The notes under the pieces were generated by a model. It made no database searches. It saw nothing but the letters and a program-made list of their open reading frames with translations, and had not been told where the DNA came from. A program made the position numbers and the translations under genes. A stretch of 64,000 nt of DNA. Origin: Mucilaginibacter sp. L3T2-6 (GTDB lineage Bacteria > Bacteroidota > Bacteroidia > Sphingobacteriales > Sphingobacteriaceae). Of the stretch, positions 52,070 through 60,915 are shown one piece after another (position 1 is the first letter of the stretch; each line of letters opens with the position of its first letter). The DNA is taken from the NCBI RefSeq assembly GCF_030519355.1, contig NZ_JAUMKC010000029.1:1-64000 (forward strand), written 5' to 3'.

Positions 52070-54523
52070 ATGATAAAAAGTTATATAAAAACCGCGTGGC
52101 GGAGCATGATGAAGAATAAGTTTTTCTCCATCGTAAATATTTTTGGACTGTCAGTAGGCCTTACCTGCTGTATGCTGATTGCATTATACCTGCATTACGA
52201 AACAAGTTATGATAGCTATCATAAAAACATCGGTAACCTGTACCAGGTGGGTACGATGACAATACTAAAAGATGTAAAGCCGGATAAATCGCCGTTTACC
52301 TCTCCGCCGGTGGCCGCTGCGCTGAAACAGGAATACCCCGAAATTGCAGAATGCACCCGTTTACTTAACTTGTTTACCGACAAGGAAAACTTAGTGCAAT
52401 ACACGCCGCCCACGGGCGATAAAAGATCGTTCCTTGAAGGGCATGGTTTTTTAGCCGATGCGTCGTTCTTTAAAATGTTCGATTATGACTTTATAGAAGG
52501 TAATAGTAATGCTTTACACGAACCGAATACAGCCGTCCTTTCTGAAAGCATGGCGAAAAAGATATTTGGGAATGAATCGCCTATCAATAAGGTGTTGCAT
52601 GTAACCAGCAACATGAACGGGGATAATGATTATAAAGTGACAGGGGTTTTCAGGCCGAAAGCCATGCCGTCGCATATCGATGGTAATTTCTTCCTGTCAT
52701 TTGCCGGAGGAGGGATGGAGAAATACGTTCAGCGTAACAATGATTTTGCCCGCAATAACATGTTTTTTACCTATGTGCTGCTAAAACCCGGAACGAGCGC
52801 AGCCAACCTTGAACGTAAACTGCCTGAATTCGTAAAGAAATATGAATCGGTGGATTTGCAAAAGATGGGCCGCGATAAGAAGCAGTTCCTGCTGCCGGTT
52901 CGGGATATCCATTTAAGCCAGGAAGTAACCAATAACGTAACGCCTCCGGCCAGTCACACTTATCTTTTTGTGCTTGCATCCATTGCGGTCTTTACCTTGC
53001 TCATCGCCTGCATTAATTTTATGAATTTGTCGACCGCCCGCTCTTCGAAACGTTCGGCGGAGGTGGGGGTAAGGAAAGTACTGGGCGCCGAAAAGAGCAC
53101 ATTGGTACGCCAGTTTTTAGGCGAAGCTATGCTGATGTCCTTTATCGCGTTTTTGATAGCCTTGTTGTTTACCTACCTGCTTTTACCGTTATTTAACCAG
53201 CTATCGGCTAAAAATATTATTCTTTCATTCTCAGCAGACAAAAACATCCTGGTCATATTCTTAGGTATGGCGCTGCTTACCGGGGTAATAGCTGGCAGCT
53301 ACCCTGCATTTTACTTATCGTCGTTTAATCCTGTGAAGGTTCTGAAAGGGAAACTGAGCAATTCGCTGGCAGTTGTGGCCGTTCGTAAGGGGCTCGTTGT
53401 ATTCCAGTTTATCATATCTGTGGTATTGATCATTGCATCTGTGGTGATTGCCCGGCAAATGAATTATATGCGTACGGCAGATCTCGGCTTCGCCAAAGAT
53501 CAGCAAATCGTATTACCACTGCGTACTGACGGATCTAAAGCTATGTATACTGCTCTGAAAAATGAGATCAAAACGCTGCCGCAGATCTTATCGGTAGGGG
53601 GCTCAGCCTATTACCCGGGTATCACTAACCCAAGCGATGCCATGTTTTATAAAGACGGACAAACAATGGCTGACGCCCGGCATACCCGCATTAACTATAT
53701 TGATGACAGCTTTTTAAATACACTTCAAATACAGGCTGCCGCAGGAAGGCTTTTCTCGCCGGAATTTAAGTCCGACACCAGTAATAAGGTAATTGTTAAC
53801 GAAAATGCCGTAAAGGACTATGGTTTTGCCAACCCGCAAAAAGCTATAGGCCAAAACATCCATTACGATTTACAAGGCAAACAATATACCTTCCAGATTA
53901 TTGGCGTGGTTAAAGACTTTCACTATGAAGATCTGCACCTGCCGGTTACACCCTTCCTTTTTCAGCTTGGCGGCGATAAAACCGGCTTCAATTACTTAAT
54001 CGTACATGCAAAGGCAGGCAACCTGGCGCCTGTTATAAAAGTGCTGGAAGCTACCTGGCATAAAGTTGACCATAACGACCCCTTTGAATATAATTTTTTG
54101 GATGATGAATTTCAGAAAAATTACGAGGCAGATAACCGCCTTGCCGGAATCGTGGGATACTTTACCGTGGTTGCCATCCTGATATCATGCCTTGGCTTAT
54201 TTGGCCTGGCTGCCTTCAGCGCGGAGCAGCGCACCAAGGAAATTGGCGTGCGCAAGGTTTTGGGGGCAAGCGTAAGCACCATCGTTTCGCTGTTATCTGT
54301 TGATTTCCTTAAGCTGATCGTCGCTTCTATTATTGTTGCATCGCCAATAGCATGGTGGGCCATGAATAAATGGCTGCAGGGTTTTGCCTACCGTAAATCA
54401 ATCGACTGGACAATATTTGCTTACACAACAGTGATCGCTATCGCAATCGGGCTTGTAACCATAGGCTCGCAGGCTATAAAAGCGGCCGTTGCAAACCCGG
54501 TAAAGAGCCTTAGGAGTGAATAG
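52070..54523 (+). CDS. ABC permease 9 of the array
   Basis: 817 residues. Signatures VGVRKVLGA (332-340) and IGVRKVLGA (725-733). First helix GLSVGLTCCMLIALYLHYETSYD nearly repeats that of permease 3. IIGVVKDFHYEDLHLPVTP in the second periplasmic domain. C-terminus IKAAVANPVKSLRSE. Only 50 nt behind permease 8. Confidence 0.9.
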   Translation: MIKSYIKTAWRSMMKNKFFSIVNIFGLSVGLTCCMLIALYLHYETSYDSYHKNIGNLYQVGTMTILKDVKPDKSPFTSPPVAAALKQEYPEIAECTRLLNLFTDKENLVQYTPPTGDKRSFLEGHGFLADASFFKMFDYDFIEGNSNALHEPNTAVLSESMAKKIFGNESPINKVLHVTSNMNGDNDYKVTGVFRPKAMPSHIDGNFFLSFAGGGMEKYVQRNNDFARNNMFFTYVLLKPGTSAANLERKLPEFVKKYESVDLQKMGRDKKQFLLPVRDIHLSQEVTNNVTPPASHTYLFVLASIAVFTLLIACINFMNLSTARSSKRSAEVGVRKVLGAEKSTLVRQFLGEAMLMSFIAFLIALLFTYLLLPLFNQLSAKNIILSFSADKNILVIFLGMALLTGVIAGSYPAFYLSSFNPVKVLKGKLSNSLAVVAVRKGLVVFQFIISVVLIIASVVIARQMNYMRTADLGFAKDQQIVLPLRTDGSKAMYTALKNEIKTLPQILSVGGSAYYPGITNPSDAMFYKDGQTMADARHTRINYIDDSFLNTLQIQAAAGRLFSPEFKSDTSNKVIVNENAVKDYGFANPQKAIGQNIHYDLQGKQYTFQIIGVVKDFHYEDLHLPVTPFLFQLGGDKTGFNYLIVHAKAGNLAPVIKVLEATWHKVDHNDPFEYNFLDDEFQKNYEADNRLAGIVGYFTVVAILISCLGLFGLAAFSAEQRTKEIGVRKVLGASVSTIVSLLSVDFLKLIVASIIVASPIAWWAMNKWLQGFAYRKSIDWTIFAYTTVIAIAIGLVTIGSQAIKAAVANPVKSLRSE

Positions 54524-54612
54524 CCCGCACAGTTTTGTGATATTAACCAGTGGAATTTATGTAACCTTTTAAATATTCTATCGTCTTTTAGTTAACTGAT
54601 AAACCAACCAAA

Positions 54613-57039
54613 ATGATAAGGAATTATATCAAAACCGCATGGCGGAGCCTGCTTCGCAATAAGAGCTATGCAATTATAAACGTGGCCGGGTTAGCCGTTG
54701 GGATAGCCGCCTGTTTGACGATCTTCCTGATCGTACAGTTTGAAACCAGTTTCGATAATTTTCATGCAAAGAAAGACCGGATATACAGGGTGATAACCGT
54801 TTTTCATGGTCCGGATGGCGTACATCCGAGCGGAGGGGTGCCGTTACCGATATCTGAAGGCCTGCGTAATGATTTTCCTTCATTAAAAGGCGTTGCCGAA
54901 ATATTCCGTAATGACGGGAGCCATTTTAGCATCGGCGATCAGAACAAAGGCGAGGCCGTTAAAAAATTCAAGGAGGATGACAGCTATTGGGCAGAGCCTG
55001 AGTTTTTCGCCATGTTTGATTTTCCGTGGCTTGCCGGTGATAAGAAAACGGCTTTGTCTGAACCTTTTACTGTGGTATTGTCGCAAAATGAGGCTGAAAA
55101 ATTCTTTGGTAACTGGCATGAGGCAATAGGCAAGACCATTAAATATGAAAATAAGACTGACCTGAAGGTTACGGGCATTATTCAAAACACGCCAAGAAAC
55201 ACCGACTTCCCGATGAACATAGTAATGTCGTATGCGACGGCAAGAACCAAGGGAGGTGATCTGAACGGCAATATAAAGGACTGGGTAAGCACCTTTGGAG
55301 ACAATAACTGTTATGTCGTTCTGCCGCCGAATGTTAGCGAGGCAGAGTTTAATAAAAACATGACCGCCTTTACCAAAAAGCACAAGCCCGCCGAATATGT
55401 TAAAGACCTGCTGCAAATACGCCCTTTAACCGAAATGCATTACGACACCGAAGTAGGAGTGTTCAGCGGGAAAGGATTCGGCAAGCCGCTGATAAAAGCT
55501 ATCAGCCTTATAGGCCTGTTCCTGTTAATAATTGCCTGCGTGAATTTTATTAACCTGGCTACGGCCCAGGCTGTGAATCGCTCTAAAGAAGTTGGCATCC
55601 GCAAGGTGATGGGCAGCAACCGCACGCAGCTGGTCTTTCAATTTATCAGCGAAACGCTGATCATTACTCTGTTTGCTGTGGTACTGGCTGCTGGCCTGGC
55701 CGAAGTAACGTTACCCTTGTTAAACCAACTGCTGAAGATTCAATTGTCTCCCGCATTTATCGCCGATCCGGCGCTGTTACTGTTTCTCCTGGCGGTTACG
55801 TTGGGCGTTACCTTCCTGGCAGGCTTTTATCCGGCGTTGGTATTGTCTGGCTTTAACCCGATTACCGCACTTAAAAATAAAGTTGCAGCCGGACGTAAAA
55901 CGGGTTTATCCCTGCGGCATGTGTTAGTGGTTTTTCAATTCGGCATTGCGCAGGCACTGGTGATAGGTACGCTGGTGATTATTTACCAGATGAATTTCGT
56001 TCGTAACAAATCACTTGGGTTTGACAAAGAGGCGGTGGTAACGGTTCCGTTCCCCGGCGACAGCGTAAGCAAGTCGAAGCTGGAAAGTTTGCGTAATCAA
56101 TTGCTGCAGCAGCCCGGCATAAAAGATGTTAGTTACAGCTTTTCGAGCCCTTCGGGTACTAATGGCTGGTCTTCAGATTTTAAATACAACAACTCACCTA
56201 CAAAGACAGCCTTTAATGCCAATCTGAAATGGGCCGATGCCGATTATTTCAAGTTATATAAGCTTCAGTTTTTGGCCGGACAGCCCTACGCGAAATCTGA
56301 TACCATCCGCGGTTATGTAGTGAACGAAACGCTCTTACATAAACTGGGCATAACGGATCCGAACCAGGCCATTGGAAAATACATAGGTATGTGGGATGAC
56401 AAGAGCAAATACAAGCAGATAGTAGGCGTGGTTAAGGATTTCAATACGGGTTCGCTGAAAAACCCGATACCGGCCGTACTGATGGCATCATGGAAAAACG
56501 TTTATCAGTATATCAATATCAAAATACAACCGGCTGATATTAACCAAACCATGGCATCCATTCAACGCTTATGGAACAATACTTTCCCTGACGGGATGTA
56601 TGAATACCAGTTCCTGGATGATAAAATTGCTTCCTTTTACGAAAGCGAGAACCAGCTTTCGGCCTTGTATAAAATATTTGCCGGTATTGCCATTTTTATT
56701 TCCTGCCTGGGTTTGTATGGCCTGGTATCTTTCATGGCAGTACAGCGTACCAAAGAAGTCGGCATCCGCAAAACGCTTGGCGCATCGGTAAGTCATATTG
56801 TCTACCTGTTCTCGAAGGAATTTACCGTCCTTATTTTAATAGCCTTCGCGATATCAGCGCCTGCAGGCTGGTATTTTATAAGCAAATGGCTGCAGGATTA
56901 CACCTACCGCATACCGCTTGGCCCAGGAATATTTGTATTAGCGATAGCGGTGTCCATAGCAATCGCCTGGACGACGGTAGGGTATAAGGCGGTAAAGGCG
57001 GCACTGGTAAACCCGGTGAAGAGTTTGAGAAGCGAGTAG
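54613..57039 (+). CDS. ABC permease 10 of the array
   Basis: 808 residues. Signatures VGIRKVMGS (327-335) and VGIRKTLGA (716-724). Sister of permease 7: the stretch YKIFAGIAIFISCLGLYGLV is identical in both. First periplasmic domain with GGVPLPISEGLRNDFP. VVGVVKDFNTGSLKNPIPA. C-terminus VKAALVNPVKSLRSE. That the sisters 7 and 10 are separated by two members of other groups shows that the array did not grow by simple end-to-end copying. Confidence 0.9.
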   Translation: MIRNYIKTAWRSLLRNKSYAIINVAGLAVGIAACLTIFLIVQFETSFDNFHAKKDRIYRVITVFHGPDGVHPSGGVPLPISEGLRNDFPSLKGVAEIFRNDGSHFSIGDQNKGEAVKKFKEDDSYWAEPEFFAMFDFPWLAGDKKTALSEPFTVVLSQNEAEKFFGNWHEAIGKTIKYENKTDLKVTGIIQNTPRNTDFPMNIVMSYATARTKGGDLNGNIKDWVSTFGDNNCYVVLPPNVSEAEFNKNMTAFTKKHKPAEYVKDLLQIRPLTEMHYDTEVGVFSGKGFGKPLIKAISLIGLFLLIIACVNFINLATAQAVNRSKEVGIRKVMGSNRTQLVFQFISETLIITLFAVVLAAGLAEVTLPLLNQLLKIQLSPAFIADPALLLFLLAVTLGVTFLAGFYPALVLSGFNPITALKNKVAAGRKTGLSLRHVLVVFQFGIAQALVIGTLVIIYQMNFVRNKSLGFDKEAVVTVPFPGDSVSKSKLESLRNQLLQQPGIKDVSYSFSSPSGTNGWSSDFKYNNSPTKTAFNANLKWADADYFKLYKLQFLAGQPYAKSDTIRGYVVNETLLHKLGITDPNQAIGKYIGMWDDKSKYKQIVGVVKDFNTGSLKNPIPAVLMASWKNVYQYINIKIQPADINQTMASIQRLWNNTFPDGMYEYQFLDDKIASFYESENQLSALYKIFAGIAIFISCLGLYGLVSFMAVQRTKEVGIRKTLGASVSHIVYLFSKEFTVLILIAFAISAPAGWYFISKWLQDYTYRIPLGPGIFVLAIAVSIAIAWTTVGYKAVKAALVNPVKSLRSE

Positions 57040-57173
57040 GTAGCAGGCAGTTTCCAGTAGCAGTTGTCAGTATTTTATCTTCATATTGTCTTGCTGGTAC
57101 TGTTAGTTACCACTGCCATTAATTTTCTTCGGCTATGAACCCTGCACTATAAACTATTAACTACTAACCAATC

Positions 57174-59573
57174 ATGATCAAGAACTACCTCAAAATTGCC
57201 TGGCGCAACATCTGGAAAAACAAGGTTTTTTCGGCTATCAATATCGTCGGCCTGTCGATAGGCATGGCAGCATGCATTGTGATCATGCTATTCGTTACTT
57301 ACGAAAAAAGCTTCGACAATTTTCACACAAAAAATATCTATAAGCTGGATGAGGTTCAAAAATTTCCCGGCATGGTTGCTTCGCAAAAGGTGGGATTGTC
57401 GATGTTCCCGATGGGTCCAACCCTCCAGGCTGACTTTCCTGAAGTAAAGGATTTTACCCGCATCCATTGGGAAGACAAGTTTAAGGTTGTTAATGGTGAA
57501 AAGAAGGTTTTTTTGCCGGAGGTGTTTTTTGTGGACACAACGTTCCTCAATATTTTCGATTTCAAGCTGTTAAAGGGCGACCGGAATGGTGCCTTGCTAA
57601 AACCGCACAGCATAGTGCTGACAGAAGAAACCGCCGCTAAAATTTTCGGCAGCGAAGATGCAATGGGTAAAACGGTAACGCATTTCGGCGGAGACACCAC
57701 TGCCTATACCGTAACGGGCATTGCTGCCAATCCGCCCATAAACTCCCAATTGCAATTTGACGCATTGCTGTCTTTTAATACCATTATCAACAAGCGGATG
57801 AGCGAGAACTGGGGTGGCAATTGGCTGAGTACTTTTCTGGTAATGGCGCCCGGCACCGACATGAAGGCCTTTGAAAAGAAGATGCCTGCCTATCTGAAAA
57901 AGCATATGGGCGACGAGCGCTCAAAATATTACGAGCTATTTTACCTGCCGCTTAAAGATGTACATGCAAATTCAGCCGACATCGGTCTTGACCACCTTAA
58001 TTTTCAGAAGTTTGATAAAAATATAACCAACCTGTTTCTTGGTATCGCACTGATTGTTTTGGTAATAGCGTGCATTAACTTTATCAACTTGTCAACAGCA
58101 AGGTCGGCTGAACGGGCCAAAGAGGTGGGTATACGGAAGTCTATCGGTGCGCAGCGCGTGCAGCTTGCCGTTCAGTTTTTAGGGGAAACGGTATTACTCT
58201 CGCTCATTGCGCTGGTTTTTGCTGTGATATTGGTTGAAATAGCCCTGCCGTTTATCAATAGCCTCAGCCGCCGTGAACTCAGCTTGCCGATTTTCAGCAA
58301 CCCCGGGCTAACTCTGCTGATTGTTTTATGTACCGCCCTTGTAGGTTTGATCTCGGGAATCTATCCGGCAGTTTACTTGTCCGGATTTCAGCCCGTGAAA
58401 GTATTGAAAGGTTCGGTTCAGACCGGGAGGAATAAGGGCATGCTCAGGAATGTCCTGGTTGTAGGTCAGTTTACGAGCGCCGTATTCCTGATGATTGCTA
58501 CCATACTGGTGGTAAAGCAGCTGAACTTTATGCAAACCAAGGATCCGGGTTTCAGCAGGGAACAGGTGGTTACTGTTCCATTGAATATGGTTAGCCCGCA
58601 AAAGTACGACCTGATGAAGCAGCAGTTATTAAGCAGTAGTTTAATAAGCGGCGTTACCGCGGCACAGGATAATCTTGGCAGTCATCTGGACCAATCGGGC
58701 ATTGAATTTAAGCTGGAAGACGCGCCAAAACGCCAGCTGACATCCACCAGGCTGATTGTCGATAACGACTACCTGAAGCTTTATAAAATTAAGTTGCTGC
58801 TTGGTAAGAATTTTTCAGGAGAGAAACAACAGGACGGCCGCGAATATATTATTAACGAGGCCCTGGCCAAAGAGTTGCTGAAAGATCATCCGGGCAGGCC
58901 AATGTCATCGTTGTTAGGCGCGAGGTTTGGTTATGATTCGCTGGGCACCATAAAAGGTGTCGCCAGAGATTTTAATTTTAATTCGCTTCATTATAAGGTG
59001 GAAACATTATTTATGCTTAGCTATAAAGGCGAAGGCTTCAGCACCATGTCGGTAAAAATTAATCCGGGCCGGATAAGCGAGGCCATTAACTTCATTAAAT
59101 CTACCTGGAGAAATGTTGAGCCGGATTTGCCGTTCGAATATCAGTTCCTGGATGACCATTTTAATGAAGTTTACCAGGTTGATGACCAGGTGAGCAAGAT
59201 CGTAGGCATACTGGCAGGATTAATCATTATAATTTCTTGTCTCGGATTATTCGGGCTGGCCTCTTACTCCGCCGAAAAAAGGATAAAAGAAATTGGTATC
59301 CGAAAAGTATTGGGCGCTACGGTACAAAATATAACCCTGCTTTTGTCAAAGAATTTTTTACGGCTTGTTTTACTGGCGAACCTGATTGCATGGCCCATCG
59401 CATGGATTATGATGCACCGCTGGTTGCAGGATTTTGCTTACCGTATATCAATCCAATGGTGGATATTTGCACTTGCCGGAATAATTTCTATCCTGATAGC
59501 GTTTTTCACGGTAAGCTTTCAATCTATAAAAGCTGCAGTTGCAAACCCGGTGAAGAGTTTGAGGAGTGAGTAG
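57174..59573 (+). CDS. ABC permease 11 of the array
   Basis: 799 residues. Signatures VGIRKSIGA (318-326) and IGIRKVLGA (707-715). The VKDF block has become IKGVARDFNFNSLHYKVET. C-terminus IKAAVANPVKSLRSE. Last permease; the 134-nt gap before it and the gap behind it hold degenerate 7-nt repeats. Likely end of the second permease operon, though I see no classical terminator behind it. Confidence 0.9.
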   Translation: MIKNYLKIAWRNIWKNKVFSAINIVGLSIGMAACIVIMLFVTYEKSFDNFHTKNIYKLDEVQKFPGMVASQKVGLSMFPMGPTLQADFPEVKDFTRIHWEDKFKVVNGEKKVFLPEVFFVDTTFLNIFDFKLLKGDRNGALLKPHSIVLTEETAAKIFGSEDAMGKTVTHFGGDTTAYTVTGIAANPPINSQLQFDALLSFNTIINKRMSENWGGNWLSTFLVMAPGTDMKAFEKKMPAYLKKHMGDERSKYYELFYLPLKDVHANSADIGLDHLNFQKFDKNITNLFLGIALIVLVIACINFINLSTARSAERAKEVGIRKSIGAQRVQLAVQFLGETVLLSLIALVFAVILVEIALPFINSLSRRELSLPIFSNPGLTLLIVLCTALVGLISGIYPAVYLSGFQPVKVLKGSVQTGRNKGMLRNVLVVGQFTSAVFLMIATILVVKQLNFMQTKDPGFSREQVVTVPLNMVSPQKYDLMKQQLLSSSLISGVTAAQDNLGSHLDQSGIEFKLEDAPKRQLTSTRLIVDNDYLKLYKIKLLLGKNFSGEKQQDGREYIINEALAKELLKDHPGRPMSSLLGARFGYDSLGTIKGVARDFNFNSLHYKVETLFMLSYKGEGFSTMSVKINPGRISEAINFIKSTWRNVEPDLPFEYQFLDDHFNEVYQVDDQVSKIVGILAGLIIIISCLGLFGLASYSAEKRIKEIGIRKVLGATVQNITLLLSKNFLRLVLLANLIAWPIAWIMMHRWLQDFAYRISIQWWIFALAGIISILIAFFTVSFQSIKAAVANPVKSLRSE

Positions 59574-60003
59574 GCAATTGGCAGTAGCTGTTGACAGTCC
59601 TTGATGCTTTGGCGATCAATTTTCAATTATCAGCCATGTGTTCTAATAATATGACCAGCCACGTTCGGGGATTTAACCAGCGACTGTAGTAAGTTTATGC
59701 ATTCAATTCATAAAGTGAAATAGCGTTTCCTGTAGCGTCTAATACCTGACTAACAGCTAATTGTGAATAATTATAGTCGATTTAGCAAGGTTTACAGTTT
59801 TAAGCCTGGGTTTCATATTAATAAACTGATTTTCAATATTTTATAACAGGGTTGCAGTCTGAAACTGTAAAGTACCTGTAAACCATCGCCAGCGGTTGTT
59901 TTTTATGATCTTGACCATATTGAGAAGTAGCCAACGGAATTCTAAAGACCAGTTCCCGGCCTCTAACCTTTAATACTAATCATCACCAGCCTTACTGTAT
60001 CAT
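59574..60003. other. Gene-free stretch between the last permease and the ATPase promoter
   Basis: No gene seen. The first 40 nt (GAGTAGGCAATTGGCAGTAG and on) are degenerate repeats of about 7 nt. Inverted motifs around TTTACAG and CTGTAAA occur near 59788-59885. The second part leads into conserved element C. Confidence 0.4.
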
Positions 60004-60034
60004 AACCGTACGCCCCATGTTACATAAGCGAACA
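60004..60034 (-). promoter_or_regulatory. 31-bp conserved upstream element, copy C
   Basis: On the minus strand TGTTCG at one end, TACGGTT at the other, TGT-N11-ACA in the same place as copies A and B. Its nearer end is 56 bp before the GG of the -24 motif at 60088. Confidence 0.6.
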
Positions 60035-60087
60035 GTTTTAATTGAAAGTTTTAATTGTAATAACTTGATATATAGATTATTAAAAGT

Positions 60088-60105
60088 TTGGTATGTTATT
60101 GATAC
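60088..60105 (+). promoter_or_regulatory. Sigma-54-like promoter of the ATPase/TolC operon
   Basis: TTGGTATG then TTATTGATAC. The -24 half is identical to that of permease 7. The -12 half has TTGAT instead of TTGCA and is one base closer. Expected start near 60114, about 98 nt before the ATG. The leader ends in repeats of the type CACTAATT. Confidence 0.5.
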
Positions 60106-60211
60106 CTATGTGCCGGAATTGGGGAAAGCTATGATTAATTAAAGTACTTATTTAATAAATTAGCAGCTTAATCACTAATTCATTAATTCACAAAATCACT
60201 AATTAATTAAA

Positions 60212-60889
60212 ATGTTATCACTTCAGCATATTTCAAAGTACTACCAGGTAGGCGGCAATAAAAATTTTGTATTAAATGATATTAACCTCGAGGTAGACGA
60301 GGGTGAGTTCATATCTATTATGGGGCCGTCGGGCTCAGGCAAATCATCTCTGCTAAATGTTATCGGAATGCTGGATGAGCCCTCTGAAGGTTACCACTAT
60401 TTCGCAGGTAACGCAGTTCATCAGCTTAAAGACAAACAACGTTCAGCGCTTTATAAGCAATATATCGGTTTCGTTTTCCAGGCTTATCACCTGATCGACG
60501 AACTTACTGTTTACGAAAACATCGAAACTCCGCTTATTTACCAGGACTATAAAGGCGCCGAACGCAAGGCAATGGTGGCTGATATTCTTGACCGTTTCCA
60601 GATCGTTGGTAAAAAAGACCTCTTTCCGTCACAGTTATCAGGCGGCCAGCAGCAGCTGGTGGGTATAGCACGGGCACTTATAGCAAGGCCTAAATTGCTA
60701 TTGGCTGATGAGCCTACCGGTAACCTGAACTCTAAACAGGGTGAAGAAATAATGGAATTATTTCGAAAGTTGAATAAAGAAGACGGCGTAACCATTATAC
60801 AAGTAACACACTCCGAAAAAAACGCCGAATACGGCACCAGAATAATTAACCTTTTAGATGGCAGGATAGAATCATCAACACAGCTCTAA
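60212..60889 (+). CDS. ABC transporter ATPase (MacB/LolD type)
   Basis: 225 residues. All ATPase motifs are intact: Walker A GPSGSGKSS (Lys44), Q-loop in FVFQAYHLIDELTVYENIETP, signature LSGGQQQLVGIARAL (142 on), Walker B LLLADEP (Asp166, Glu167), D-loop NLNSKQ, and H-loop His200. The VFQ...L.D.L...EN spacing is typical of the MacB/LolD/FtsE group that pairs with FtsX-like permeases. It is the only ABC ATPase in the window, so I infer that it powers many or all of the eleven permeases. Cytoplasmic, peripheral. Followed after 26 nt by the TolC-like gene. Confidence 0.95.
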   Translation: MLSLQHISKYYQVGGNKNFVLNDINLEVDEGEFISIMGPSGSGKSSLLNVIGMLDEPSEGYHYFAGNAVHQLKDKQRSALYKQYIGFVFQAYHLIDELTVYENIETPLIYQDYKGAERKAMVADILDRFQIVGKKDLFPSQLSGGQQQLVGIARALIARPKLLLADEPTGNLNSKQGEEIMELFRKLNKEDGVTIIQVTHSEKNAEYGTRIINLLDGRIESSTQL

Positions 60890-60915
60890 AAACCTGCAAT
60901 AAACAATTACATGTC

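Noticed and set aside
57060..57110. TGGTACTG in the gap before permease 11 as a further sigma-54 -24 element
   Set aside because: It sits within the 7-nt repeat series, has no partner -12 half and no 31-bp element near it.
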